64,000 nucleotides of DNA from 20CM-4-69-16 sp035637455. Its GTDB lineage: Bacteria; Gemmatimonadota; Gemmatimonadetes; Gemmatimonadales; GWC2-71-9. Positions 25,876-35,852 of the stretch are shown piece by piece. The position numbers were made by a program, and so were the translations under genes. The notes under the pieces were generated by a model. It saw only the letters and a list, made by a program, of their open reading frames with translations. It had not been told where the DNA came from and ran no database searches. Positions within the stretch are counted from its first letter, which is position 1; the number at the start of each line of letters is the position of its first letter. The stretch is from assembly GCA_035637455.1 (NCBI GenBank), contig DASPXE010000227.1, positions 20,125-84,124 of the forward strand. The letters are read 5' to 3'.

Positions 25876-26792
25876 GGTGATTTCGGTGGCGTGGTCGACG
25901 GCGCGTCGGCCTTCCCCACGGCGTTGATTTTCTCGTGCGCTCGCTGGGCGATCGTGTCGCCAGGCGTGCCGCCGGCGAGCGCCTGCTGATAGTTCTCGAG
26001 CGCATCCGGGATGTCGCCTTGCGCCAGCTTCACGTCGCCCAGGCCCAAGAACGCGCCGCGCACCACATCCGGCGGCGACCCCGGCGCGGAAGCGCGCCGG
26101 AACCAATCCTCGGCGTCGGCGGGCTTGCCGGCGGCGAGCAGCCGCTGGCCCTCGATCAGCGCGCATAGCCCCAGCCCCTCGCGCGCCCCTTCGGCGATGG
26201 CCGGCTCGCGCTGCCGGCGGATCACGCTTTCGAACGCGGGCACCGCGGTGCTGCACGCCTGCGCTCGCACGGCGGCCATGCCGTAGACGAACAGCAGAGA
26301 ATCCGCGGTGCGGGCGCTGCCCGCAGCGGCCACCGCGCTGGGCAAGAGCGCGAGGGCCGCCGCGGTGTCGCCGCGCTCCGCTGCGTCCAGCGCGGCGAGC
26401 CGGGTGTACTTTCCGAGCGGCCGGCTCGGCGACACCGTCCGCAATCCCTGCAGGGCGCTCGCCGCCGCGTTGCGCTCGTTCGCGGCCAGCGCGGCGCGGA
26501 CCACGCGCTCGAGCCCATCCGCCGCTTCGGCGGCGCGGGAGCGGTCCGTCTGGCCAAGGGCGACGTACTGGGCGCCGGCGAGCGCATACTCGCCGGTATG
26601 CAGCGCCGCGGCCCCGGCCTTGGCACACAGGTCGGCGCTCCCCGGGTGGGCTTTCAGTCCCAGTTGGTATTCGGCCAGCGCGTTGCGGAACTCCCCCGCC
26701 GCGTAGGCCCGGTCGCCCAGCTCCTCGTGATCGGCGGCGCTGCGCGAGCAGGCGAAGGCCAGCACGAGCCACGCGAACCCCAGTCGCCTCAC
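25872..26792 (-). CDS. TPR-repeat lipoprotein of unknown role
   Basis: A protein of 306 residues starting at GTG 26792, which overlaps the previous stop as GTGA. The N-terminus MRRLGFAWLVLAFAC gives a lipoprotein signal with cysteine 15. The rest is TPR-like helix pairs (DRAYAAGEFRNALAEYQLGLKAHPG, GEYALAGAQYVALGQ, GKPADAEDWFRRA, LAQGDIPDALENYQQAL). It sits between a cytosolic TPR protein and BamD, so a part in envelope protein assembly is possible. No enzyme motif seen. Confidence 0.8.
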   Translation of the reverse strand: MRRLGFAWLVLAFACSRSAADHEELGDRAYAAGEFRNALAEYQLGLKAHPGSADLCAKAGAAALHTGEYALAGAQYVALGQTDRSRAAEAADGLERVVRAALAANERNAAASALQGLRTVSPSRPLGKYTRLAALDAAERGDTAAALALLPSAVAAAGSARTADSLLFVYGMAAVRAQACSTAVPAFESVIRRQREPAIAEGAREGLGLCALIEGQRLLAAGKPADAEDWFRRASAPGSPPDVVRGAFLGLGDVKLAQGDIPDALENYQQALAGGTPGDTIAQRAHEKINAVGKADAPSTTPPKSP

Positions 26793-27601
26793 GGCTTCTT
26801 CCTCTTGCCTCCCCTGCCCTTCGCGGCGGGAGGCGTGGGATGGTCGGGCGGAACGGTGGAGGGCGCGAGCTCGCCGGCGCCGGCCGCCGCCGTGCCCGTG
26901 TCGTTGCGAGCCAACATGGCGAGATAGGCCTCCACGCGCGGATCCTCCGGCCGCCGGTCCCGGCACGCCTCCCACACCTGCTTCGCCCCGAGACCGTCGC
27001 CGGCGAGGTAGCACGCGAGGCCGAGCATCGCGGCCGCGTCCAGGTAGGTCGGTCGGGCGCGGACGATGATCTCGAAATGCTCCCGTGCGTCGAGGGCCCG
27101 GCCCGCTTGCAGCAACATCCGCCCCAGCTTATACCGCAGGTCGTGGAACGCGGGTCCGAGGGCGAGGGCCGCGTGGTACTGGTCGATCGCCTGGGCCAGC
27201 GCTCCCGCCTCGCAGTAGGCGTCGCCGAGCGCGGCGTGTTGGTTGGCGAGCTTGGCTGCCACGTGGGCCGGCAGCCCCTGGCGCGACTCGCCGCCCACCT
27301 GCGCCGCTCGCCGGAACGCCGCGTCGGCCTCGGCTTCGCGCCCCAGCTCGTTCAATACGATCGCCCGATGGACGAGCGCCTCGACGTAGCGCGCGTTCAG
27401 CGCCAGCGCGCGGTCGAGGTGGGCCAGCGCCTGCTCCTGCTGGCCGGCGAGTGAGTACGACAACCCCAGCAGATGATGCGCGTCGGCGAACGCCCGCCCG
27501 CTCGCGACGACCTCCTCGAGCAGGTGAATCGCGCCGTAATAGTCCTGGAGGTCGAACCGCTCGCGAGCCTGCGCCACGAGGTGCTCAGGACTGACGTCCA
27601 T
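26789..27601 (-). CDS. Cytosolic TPR-repeat protein
   Basis: A protein of 270 residues without signal or membrane segment, made of about six TPR units (RFDLQDYYGAIHLLEEVV, AGQQEQALAHLDRALALN, AGALAQAIDQYHAALALGP, AGRALDAREHFEIIVRARP). It ends in a proline-rich, basic tail (GRGGKRKKP). Start ATG 27601 overlaps the epimerase end by 17 bases. Probably a scaffold; the partner is unknown. Confidence 0.78.
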   Translation of the reverse strand: MDVSPEHLVAQARERFDLQDYYGAIHLLEEVVASGRAFADAHHLLGLSYSLAGQQEQALAHLDRALALNARYVEALVHRAIVLNELGREAEADAAFRRAAQVGGESRQGLPAHVAAKLANQHAALGDAYCEAGALAQAIDQYHAALALGPAFHDLRYKLGRMLLQAGRALDAREHFEIIVRARPTYLDAAAMLGLACYLAGDGLGAKQVWEACRDRRPEDPRVEAYLAMLARNDTGTAAAGAGELAPSTVPPDHPTPPAAKGRGGKRKKP

Positions 27602-28562
27602 GTATCTCCTGGTACCAGCGCACGAAGTGCTGGATGCCCTCCTCGATCCCGACCTTGGGCCGGTAGCCCAGCTGGCGCTCGGCGCGGCGCAGGTCGGCCG
27701 CCGTCAACCGCACGTCGCCCGGCTGATCGGGATGTCGCTCGATCCGCACCTCCCGCGCCAGGGTTCGCCCGACCAACTCGATCAAGCGGTCCAGCCGCAC
27801 CCGCGCACCACCGCCGATGTTGATCGCTTCGGCAATCCCCCCCCCGCCGCTCCCTTGCGCCCGGGCGGTCCACTCTACCGCCGCCAGAACCCCGTCCACA
27901 CAGTCCGTAATATAGGTATAGTCGCGCTCGGCCGACCCGTCGCCGTGCATGCGCACCGGGCTGCCGCGAGCGATCAGGTCGGTAAAGCGGTGGATGGCCA
28001 GATCGGGCCGCTGCCGCGGCCCGTAGACGGTGAAGAAGCGCAGGCAGGCGATCTGCATTCCGTACAGGTGCGCGAAGGCGTGCGCCATCAACTCCCCGGC
28101 GCGCTTGCTCGCCGCGTACGGCGAGATGGGCCAGACGGCTGCCGTGTCCTCGGCGAACGGCGCGGGAGTGGCGTCCCCATATACCGAGGACGACGATCCG
28201 AACACCACCCGCCCGATCCGGGCGCGCCGCGCCGCCTCGAGCACCCGGACCGTCCCCGTGACGTTGGCTTCGCTGTAGGAGGCCGGATTCTCGAGTGAGG
28301 GCCGCACGCCCGGCTTGGCCGCCAGGTGCAGCACGACCGTCACCCCGTCGAGGGGCAGCGGGTCGCGCGCCACGTCCGCTTCGAGGAACCGGAACCGCGG
28401 CTGACGGCGCAGGCCGTCGAGGTTGCGCTCCTTCATGGCCCGCGCATAGAACGGGTCGAAGTTGTCGACCCCGACGACCTCGTCCCCGCGCCCGACCAGC
28501 GCCTCACACACGTGCGAGCCGATGAAGCCCGCGGCCCCCGTGACCAGGACCCGGGGACTCAC
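27585..28562 (-). CDS. UDP-sugar 4-epimerase, UDP-glucuronate type
   Basis: Extended SDR of 325 residues. NAD motif TGAAGFIGSHV, catalytic SSSSVYG, and YAASKRAGE for the tyrosine/lysine pair. LRFFTVYGPRQRPDLAIHRF and YTYITDCVDGV resemble UDP-glucuronate 4-epimerases (CapI/LpsL). With ugd just upstream in the operon, UDP-glucuronate to UDP-galacturonate is the likely reaction. GTG start overlaps the uxs stop as GTGA. Substrate is inferred. Confidence 0.82.
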   Translation of the reverse strand: MSPRVLVTGAAGFIGSHVCEALVGRGDEVVGVDNFDPFYARAMKERNLDGLRRQPRFRFLEADVARDPLPLDGVTVVLHLAAKPGVRPSLENPASYSEANVTGTVRVLEAARRARIGRVVFGSSSSVYGDATPAPFAEDTAAVWPISPYAASKRAGELMAHAFAHLYGMQIACLRFFTVYGPRQRPDLAIHRFTDLIARGSPVRMHGDGSAERDYTYITDCVDGVLAAVEWTARAQGSGGGGIAEAINIGGGARVRLDRLIELVGRTLAREVRIERHPDQPGDVRLTAADLRRAERQLGYRPKVGIEEGIQHFVRWYQEIHGRQS

Positions 28563-29494
28563 TTGCAGACGAGCGTGCGGAAGTACTCGATGGTGTGCTG
28601 TAGCCCTTGCTCGAGCGAGACCGCAGGCTCCCAGCCGAGCGTCGCGCGCGCGCGCGCGATGTCCGGCTGCCGGACCTTGGGATCGTCCACGGGGAGCGGC
28701 CGCTCCACGATCTGGCTCCGGCTGTCAGTGAGCTGCAACACGACCTCAGCGAGCTGACGGACCGTGAACTCGTTCGGATTGCCGATGTTGGTGGGCTCGG
28801 GATCGCCTCGCTCGAACAGCCGCACGATCCCGTCGATCAGATCGTCCACATAGCAGAACGAGCGGGTTTGCGAGCCGTCGCCGTACACCGTCAGCGGCTC
28901 GCCCTTGAGCGCCTGCACGATGAAGTTGGACACGACGCGCCCGTCATTGGGCCGCATGCGCGGGCCGTAGGTATTGAAGATCCGCACCAGGCGCGTATCG
29001 AGACCGTGGTAGCGGTGGTAGGCCATGGTCATGGCCTCGGCGAAGCGCTTGGCTTCGTCGTAGACGCCGCGCGGGCCCACCGGGTTCACGTTGCCCCAGT
29101 AGCTCTCGGGTTGGGGGTGCACGAGCGGGTCGCCGTACACCTCGGACGTCGAAGCGAGCAGGAACCGGGCGCGCTTTGCCTTGGCCAGCCCCAGCGCCTT
29201 GTGGGTGCCGAGCGAGCCCACCTTCAGGGTCTGGATCGGCAGCTCCAGGTAATCCACCGGGCTGGCAGGGCTGGCGAAGTGGAGCACACCGTCGAGCGGC
29301 CCCTGGACCTCGATGAAGTTGGTGACGTCGTGCAGCACGAACTGAAAGTCGCGGTGATCCCGCAGGTGCGCCACGTTGACGGAGGACCCTGTGACGAAGT
29401 TGTCCATGCCCACGACGCGATGGCCCTGGGCGAGCAACCGATCGCACAGGTGCGAGCCGAGGAATCCCGCGGCCCCTGTTACGAGGACGCGCAT
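28559..29494 (-). CDS. uxs: UDP-glucuronate decarboxylase (UDP-xylose synthase)
   Basis: Extended SDR of 311 residues that turns UDP-glucuronate into UDP-xylose. It has TGAAGFLGSHLCDRLL, HFASPASPVDYLELPIQTLKV-type sequence, LLASTSEVYGDP, YDEAKRFAEAM with the catalytic YxxxK, and RIFNTYGPRMRPNDGRVVSN. These together mark the UXS group rather than dTDP-glucose dehydratases. ATG 29494 overlaps the ugd end by 16 bases, so substrate and enzyme are made together. Confidence 0.92.
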   Translation of the reverse strand: MRVLVTGAAGFLGSHLCDRLLAQGHRVVGMDNFVTGSSVNVAHLRDHRDFQFVLHDVTNFIEVQGPLDGVLHFASPASPVDYLELPIQTLKVGSLGTHKALGLAKAKRARFLLASTSEVYGDPLVHPQPESYWGNVNPVGPRGVYDEAKRFAEAMTMAYHRYHGLDTRLVRIFNTYGPRMRPNDGRVVSNFIVQALKGEPLTVYGDGSQTRSFCYVDDLIDGIVRLFERGDPEPTNIGNPNEFTVRQLAEVVLQLTDSRSQIVERPLPVDDPKVRQPDIARARATLGWEPAVSLEQGLQHTIEYFRTLVCK

Positions 29495-30794
29495 GCCCGC
29501 GGGCGGCCGATGCTGTCGTAGGTGAGGCCCAGGCGGGCGAGGCGCGACGGGTCGTAGAGATTCCGCCCATCCACGATGAGCCGCCGCGAGAGCAGCTGTT
29601 TGATCTTCGCGAAGTCCGGGTTGCGATACTCCAGCCACTCCGTGACGATCGCCAGCGCCGCAGCGCCCTGCAGCGCGTCGTACGCCTGGCCGGCGTAGGT
29701 GACGCGATCGCCCAACTGTCGCCGCGCGGTCTCGAGCGCCGCCGGGTCGTGCACGCGCACCTTGGCGCCGGCACACAGCAGCTCTTCCACCAGCACGAGC
29801 GCCGGGCTCTCCCGCACGTCGTCGGTTTCCGCCTTGAAAGCAAGCCCCCAGACGGCGATGGTTTGCCCGTCCAGGTTGCCGTCGAAGTGGCGCTGCAGCT
29901 TTTCGAACAGCACCCGCTTCTGGCGCTCGTTCGAGACCTCGACCGCCTTGACGACGTCGAGCGACACCCCGTTCGTCTCCGCGGTCCGCAGCAGCGCCTT
30001 GACGTCCTTGGGGAAGCAGGAGCCGCCGTAGCCCGGCCCCGGGAAGAGGAAGGCGGATCCGATGCGGCGGTCGGTGCCGATGCCCTTGCGGACGTGCGTC
30101 ACGTCGGCGCCGACGGCTTCGCACAGCCGGGCGATCTGGTTCATGAACGAGATCCGGGTTGCCAGCATCGCGTTCGCCGCATACTTCGTCATCTCGGCCG
30201 ACGGGACATCCATGAAAATGATCGGGTTGCCCGTCCGCACGAACGGTGCGTACAGCTCGCCAATCACCTGGGCTGCCTCCTGGGAATCGACCCCCACCAC
30301 GACGCGGTCGGGCTTCATGAAGTCCTCGACGGCCGCCCCTTCCTTCAAGAACTCCGGGTTCGAGCACACGTGGAATGCGACGGTCGTGTGCTTCGCGACT
30401 TCCGCCCGGACCCGCTCCGCCGTGCCCACCGGGACCGTACTCTTCGTGACCACGATCTTCGGCCGATTCATGTGTTGGCCGACCGTCCGAGCCACGTCCA
30501 GCACGTGCTGCAAGTCCGCCGAGCCGTCCTCATCGGGCGGCGTTCCCACGGCGATGAAGACGACGTCCGAGCGCTCGATCGCCCCGGGCACGTCCGTCGT
30601 GAACTGGAGCCGACCGCCGCGCTGATTCCGCGTCACCAGCGGCTCGAGCCCCGGCTCGTAAATCGGCAGCTGGTTCTGCCGCAGCCGCGCGATCTTGTCC
30701 TCGTCGACGTCGGCACAAATCACGTCGTTCCCGGTCTCGGCGAGACACGCGCCCACCACGAGGCCGACATACCCGGTTCCGATCACCGCGACGT

Positions 30795-30798
<4 letters not shown>
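29479..30798 (-). CDS. ugd: UDP-glucose 6-dehydrogenase
   Basis: Oxidises UDP-glucose to UDP-glucuronate with two NAD+. A 439-residue protein: GTGYVGLVVGACLAETG for NAD, EFLKEGAAVEDFMKPDR, and the catalytic cysteine in GPGYGGSCFPKDVKAL. VWGLAFKAETDDVRESPA begins the UDP-binding C-terminal domain. ATG 30798 overlaps the wbpA-like stop as ATGA. It feeds both the 4-epimerase and UXS next to it. Confidence 0.95.
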
Positions 30799-32107
<1,309 letters not shown>

Positions 32108-32111
<4 letters not shown>

Positions 32112-33112
32112 AGAGTTACCGGCGTCCCCCCCGCGGCGAGCGACCGCGTCGCAGCGTCGAGCACGCGCACGACGCGGACCCCGTCCGCGGCGCTCGCCCG
32201 CGGGACCTCGCCATCGCGCGCGACGCGGACGAAGTGGCCCAGCTCCGCCGCGAGTGGCTCGATGTTCGGGATCTTGGGAATGAAGATGTCGCCCTCCCGA
32301 ATCGCCAGGCTCTCCCCATAGGAGCCGTACTCCGGCGGGCGGTCGACGCCTTTGTCGTAGATCCGGAGCTTCTCGCGCGGCTCCATGTCGTCGAACACTA
32401 CCATCTTTTTCGCTCCCACTACCGTGAGCTTCCGTTCCTTGTGTGGGTCGAGCCAAGAGAGCTGCACGTGCGCGAGGATGCCGCTGGCGAATTCCATCGT
32501 GAGAAAGACTACGTCCTCCACCCCGGGCTGGAGGTAGCTCCGCCCCTGCGCCGCGACCCGTATCGGTTGGTCGTCTAGCAAGTAGAGTGCCATCGATACG
32601 TCGTGCGGCCCGAAGCTCCAGAGGGCGTTCTCGTCAGCGCGGATCTGTCCGAGATTGACGCGCAACCCATAGAGGTAGAAGATCTTACCAAGCTCGCCCT
32701 CCTGCAGCAGCGCCCGCAGCCGCTCGACTGCTGGATGAAACACAAGCAGGTGACCGGCCGCGACGCTCACCTTCCGGTCGGCCGCCAAGCGGGCGACCGC
32801 TTCGGCGTCCCGGACCGTCAACGCAAACGGCTTCTCGACCAGGCACGGCTTGCCGGCTTCGACACATTGCAGCGCGATGCGCGCGTGGCTGGCCGCCGGC
32901 GCGGCCACGACCACTCCGTCCACCCGGCTCAGCAGATCGACCACGTTGGCGGTGACGTGCGTGACCGGGTACTGCCGCGCGACCCGATCTCGGACCTTCG
33001 GATCGGTGTCGCACACCGCGGCGAGCTCGGCGTCCGCCAGTCCGGCCACCGTCCGTACGTGATTCTTGCCCCATACCCCGGCACCGATGACGCCCAGCTT
33101 CAGGCGGCTCAC
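32108..33112 (-). CDS. wbpB: Gfo/Idh/MocA oxidoreductase (WbpB-like)
   Basis: A protein of 334 residues with the NAD motif GVIGAGVWGKNHVRT and the family motif VEKPFALTVRDAEA, then AGHLLVFHPAVERL. In the WbpA-B-E-D route this enzyme oxidises C3 of UDP-GlcNAcA. The GTG at 33112 overlaps the aminotransferase stop. Specific substrate is inferred from the neighbours. Confidence 0.88.
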
Positions 33113-34224
33113 CGATAGAACCCGCGGATCGCATCGATCACGTAATCGACCTGATCGCGGGTGAGTTCCGGATATACCGGCAGCGACAGCACCTCTGTGG
33201 CCGCCCGCTCCGACTGCGGCAGTTGGCCACGCTGGTAGCCGAGGTGGCTGAAGCAGTTTTGCAGATGCAGCGGCACCGGGTAGTAGATCGCCGTGCCGAT
33301 AGCCTTGCTCTTGAGGTACGCCTGCAGCTCGTCGCGGCGCTCCACCCGCACCGTGTACTGATGAAAGATGGGCTCGTTGCACGGGTCCACGACCGGGGGC
33401 TGCAGCGCGGGCAGGTCGGCCAGGCGCTCGCTGTAATAGGCCGCGATCTCGCGTCGCCGGGCGGACCAGGACGCGAGATGGGGCAGCTTCGCGAGCAGCA
33501 CCGCCGCCTGCACGGTATCGAGCCGGGAGTTGGTACCCACCTCGTCGTGATGGTACTGCTTGGCGCCGCCGTGCAGTCGCAGTTTGCGCAGGCGCTCCGC
33601 GACCGCGGCGTCCGCCGTGACCATCATCCCGCCGTCGCCCCAGGCGCCGAGATTCTTGCTCGGAAAGAAGGAAAAGCCGGTCACCCAACCCAACTCGCCG
33701 GCCATGCGCCACTGGCCGTCGATCTTGCGGCGTGCCCCGATCGCCTGAGCGGCGTCCTCGATGACCTTCACGTCGCGCGCCAGCGCCAGCGGCAGCAGCC
33801 GCTCCAGCGCGGCCATTTGCCCGTAGAGGTGCACCGGCACGATGGCCCGGGTGCGCGGGGTCAGCGCCGCGGCGACGGCCGCGGGATCGAGGTTGAAGGT
33901 GCCCGGCTCGACGTCCACGAAGACGGGCGTGCCGCCCGCGTTGTGGATCGCGCCGGCGGTCGCGAAGAATGTGAATGGGGTGGTGATCACCTCGTCCCCG
34001 GGCACGAGGCGCAGCGCCTTGAGCGGCAGCAGCAGCGCGTCGGTGCCGCTGGCGCACGCGATGGCGTGCGGCGCCCGGCAGAGCCGGGCCACGGCCGCCT
34101 CGAACTGCGCCACGGCAGGGCCCATGACGAACTGCTGCGACTCGATGACCGCCTGCAGGGCGGGCAGCACTTCGTCCCGGATGGCGCGGTACTGCGCCAC
34201 GAGGTCCAGCAGCGGCACGTTCAC
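33109..34224 (-). CDS. wbpE: DegT/DnrJ sugar aminotransferase (WbpE-like)
   Basis: PLP aminotransferase of 371 residues that would aminate C3 of the keto sugar made by WbpB. It opens VPLLDLVAQYRAIRDEV, with CASGTDALLLPLKAL, IEDAAQAIGA and the PLP lysine in GFSFFPSKNLGAWGDGGM. HQYTVRVERRDELQAYL is typical of the DegT/WbpE class. It lies 30 bases downstream of the acetyltransferase. Confidence 0.93.
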   Translation of the reverse strand: MNVPLLDLVAQYRAIRDEVLPALQAVIESQQFVMGPAVAQFEAAVARLCRAPHAIACASGTDALLLPLKALRLVPGDEVITTPFTFFATAGAIHNAGGTPVFVDVEPGTFNLDPAAVAAALTPRTRAIVPVHLYGQMAALERLLPLALARDVKVIEDAAQAIGARRKIDGQWRMAGELGWVTGFSFFPSKNLGAWGDGGMMVTADAAVAERLRKLRLHGGAKQYHHDEVGTNSRLDTVQAAVLLAKLPHLASWSARRREIAAYYSERLADLPALQPPVVDPCNEPIFHQYTVRVERRDELQAYLKSKAIGTAIYYPVPLHLQNCFSHLGYQRGQLPQSERAATEVLSLPVYPELTRDQVDYVIDAIRGFYR

Positions 34225-34254
34225 GTGGTCGGTATCCTTCGAAGGCGCAACAAC

Positions 34255-34845
34255 TTATCCGGGACGACGGGGCGGAGCAATCGGGCGCAGCGCGCCGTTC
34301 GACTCCGCGTACGTGGCGCCGCAGGCAGCGCACTCGCTCCGCCCGCCCGCCACCGCGAGGCGCTCGCCACATTGGCACATCCACCCGACACGTCGGGCGG
34401 GAACGCCCAGCATCAGGCCGAAGGCCGGAACGTCGGCCGTGACGACGGCGCCCGCGCCGATGAAGGCGTACTCGCCCAGGGTCACGCCGCACACGATCGT
34501 CGCGTTGGCGCCGATCGAGCCGCCGCGCTTCACGACGGTCGGCCGGTACTCGTGCTTGCGGGAGAGTTGGGCGCGCGGGTTCAACACGTTGGTGAACACG
34601 CAGGACGGCCCGCAGAACACGTCGTCTTCGAGCACCACCCCCTCGTAGATCGAGACGTTGTTCTGGATCTTCACGTTGTTCCCGACGCGCGTCCCCGGCA
34701 TCACCACGACGTTCTGGCCCAGGCTGCAACGCTCGCCGATCACGGCGCCGGGCATGACGTGACAGAAGTGCCAGATCTTCGTGCCCGCGCCGACCCGCGC
34801 GCCCTCGTCGACGTAGCTCGACTCGTGGACGAAGTAATCAGGCAC
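34255..34845 (-). CDS. wbpD: Hexapeptide-repeat N-acetyltransferase (WbpD-like)
   Basis: Left-handed beta-helix acyltransferase of 196 residues, built of hexapeptide turns (IWHFCHVMPGAVIGERCSLG, VGNNVKIQNNVSIYEGVVL, GANATIVCGVTLGEYAFIGAGAVV). It resembles WbpD, which completes UDP-2,3-diacetamido-2,3-dideoxyglucuronate. The GTG at 34845 shares one base with the murB TAG. The C-terminus adds a cysteine knuckle-like stretch (MCQCGERL, SECAACGATY), a possible zinc ribbon not needed for the fold. Confidence 0.9.
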   Translation of the reverse strand: MPDYFVHESSYVDEGARVGAGTKIWHFCHVMPGAVIGERCSLGQNVVVMPGTRVGNNVKIQNNVSIYEGVVLEDDVFCGPSCVFTNVLNPRAQLSRKHEYRPTVVKRGGSIGANATIVCGVTLGEYAFIGAGAVVTADVPAFGLMLGVPARRVGWMCQCGERLAVAGGRSECAACGATYAESNGALRPIAPPRRPG

Positions 34846-35852
34846 TAGCCGATGACCTTGACCTCGAGCTCCAGCTCGACGCCCAGCTTCTTGGCGACGG
34901 TCTTGCGCACGTGCTCGATCAGCTTGAGCACGTCGCTCGCCGTGGCGCTGCCGGTGTTGACGAAGTAGTTCGCATGCAGCGGCGACACCTGCGCGCCGCC
35001 GATGGTAAACCCCTTGAGGCCCGCTTCGTCGATCAAGGCCCCGGCGGTGCGCGGGCCCCCCGGGTTCTTGAACACCGAGCCGCAGCACGGTTGGTCGAAC
35101 GGCGTCCCGGCCTTGCGCCAGCGGAGCAGCTTCCCCTGCAGCTCCTTCAGCTTGGCGGGCGGCTCCTCGATCAGCGCCAGCTTGGCCTCAAGCACGATCA
35201 CAGGGCCGAGGTTCGACGCGCGGTACTTGTACGAGATCTGTTTGCGCTGGAGCTGTTTGATCTTGCCTTTCGCGTCCATCACGGTGACTTCCGTCACGAC
35301 TTCGGCAAACTCCGCGCCGTGGCAGCCGGCATTCATGTAGACGCCCCCCCCCACGGTGCCGGGGACTCCGATGAAGCGCTCCACGCCGGCGAACCCCGCC
35401 TCGGCGGTGCGACGCGCCAGCAGCGGCGTCGGGAGGCCCGCACCGACGATCGCCGTCGCGCCTTTCATCTCGAACCGGTCGAGCCCCTTGCCGAGGCGGA
35501 TCACGACGCCCGGGAAGCCTGTGTCCTTGATCAGCAAGTTCGAGCCTAGGCCGAGGGCGAGCCACGGCAGTCCGCGACCCTGCGCCAGCTCGAGCGCCTT
35601 GACGACGTCATCGACGTCGGCGGGCATCACGAAGTAACGCGCCGGCCCGCCGATCCGATACGTGGTGTAGCGCGCCAGCGGCTCGTTCTCGAGCACGCGG
35701 CCGCGGAACTTGACTTTGGGCGCGGGTGGCGCTGGCGCGGACTTCGCCGCCGCCTTGGCCTTGGCTACGCCTTCACGACCGGCGTGCGACTTCCCGTCGC
35801 GGGCTTTGCGGCCTCGTGCGGCTGCTTTTCGGTGCTCGTTCTTTCGTGCCAT
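34845..35852 (-). CDS. murB: UDP-N-acetylenolpyruvoylglucosamine reductase MurB, with basic N-terminal extension
   Basis: Reduces UDP-GlcNAc-enolpyruvate to UDP-MurNAc in peptidoglycan synthesis, using FAD. A protein of 335 residues. TTYRIGGPARYFV, LGLGSNLLIKDTG and GVPGTVGGGVYMNAGCHG are the FAD motifs, and CCGSVFKNP holds the catalytic serine. The first 45 or so residues are a lysine/alanine/arginine-rich, low-complexity extension encoded in the 88-base overlap with carB; no better start lies downstream. Confidence 0.93.
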   Translation of the reverse strand: MARKNEHRKAAARGRKARDGKSHAGREGVAKAKAAAKSAPAPPAPKVKFRGRVLENEPLARYTTYRIGGPARYFVMPADVDDVVKALELAQGRGLPWLALGLGSNLLIKDTGFPGVVIRLGKGLDRFEMKGATAIVGAGLPTPLLARRTAEAGFAGVERFIGVPGTVGGGVYMNAGCHGAEFAEVVTEVTVMDAKGKIKQLQRKQISYKYRASNLGPVIVLEAKLALIEEPPAKLKELQGKLLRWRKAGTPFDQPCCGSVFKNPGGPRTAGALIDEAGLKGFTIGGAQVSPLHANYFVNTGSATASDVLKLIEHVRKTVAKKLGVELELEVKVIG

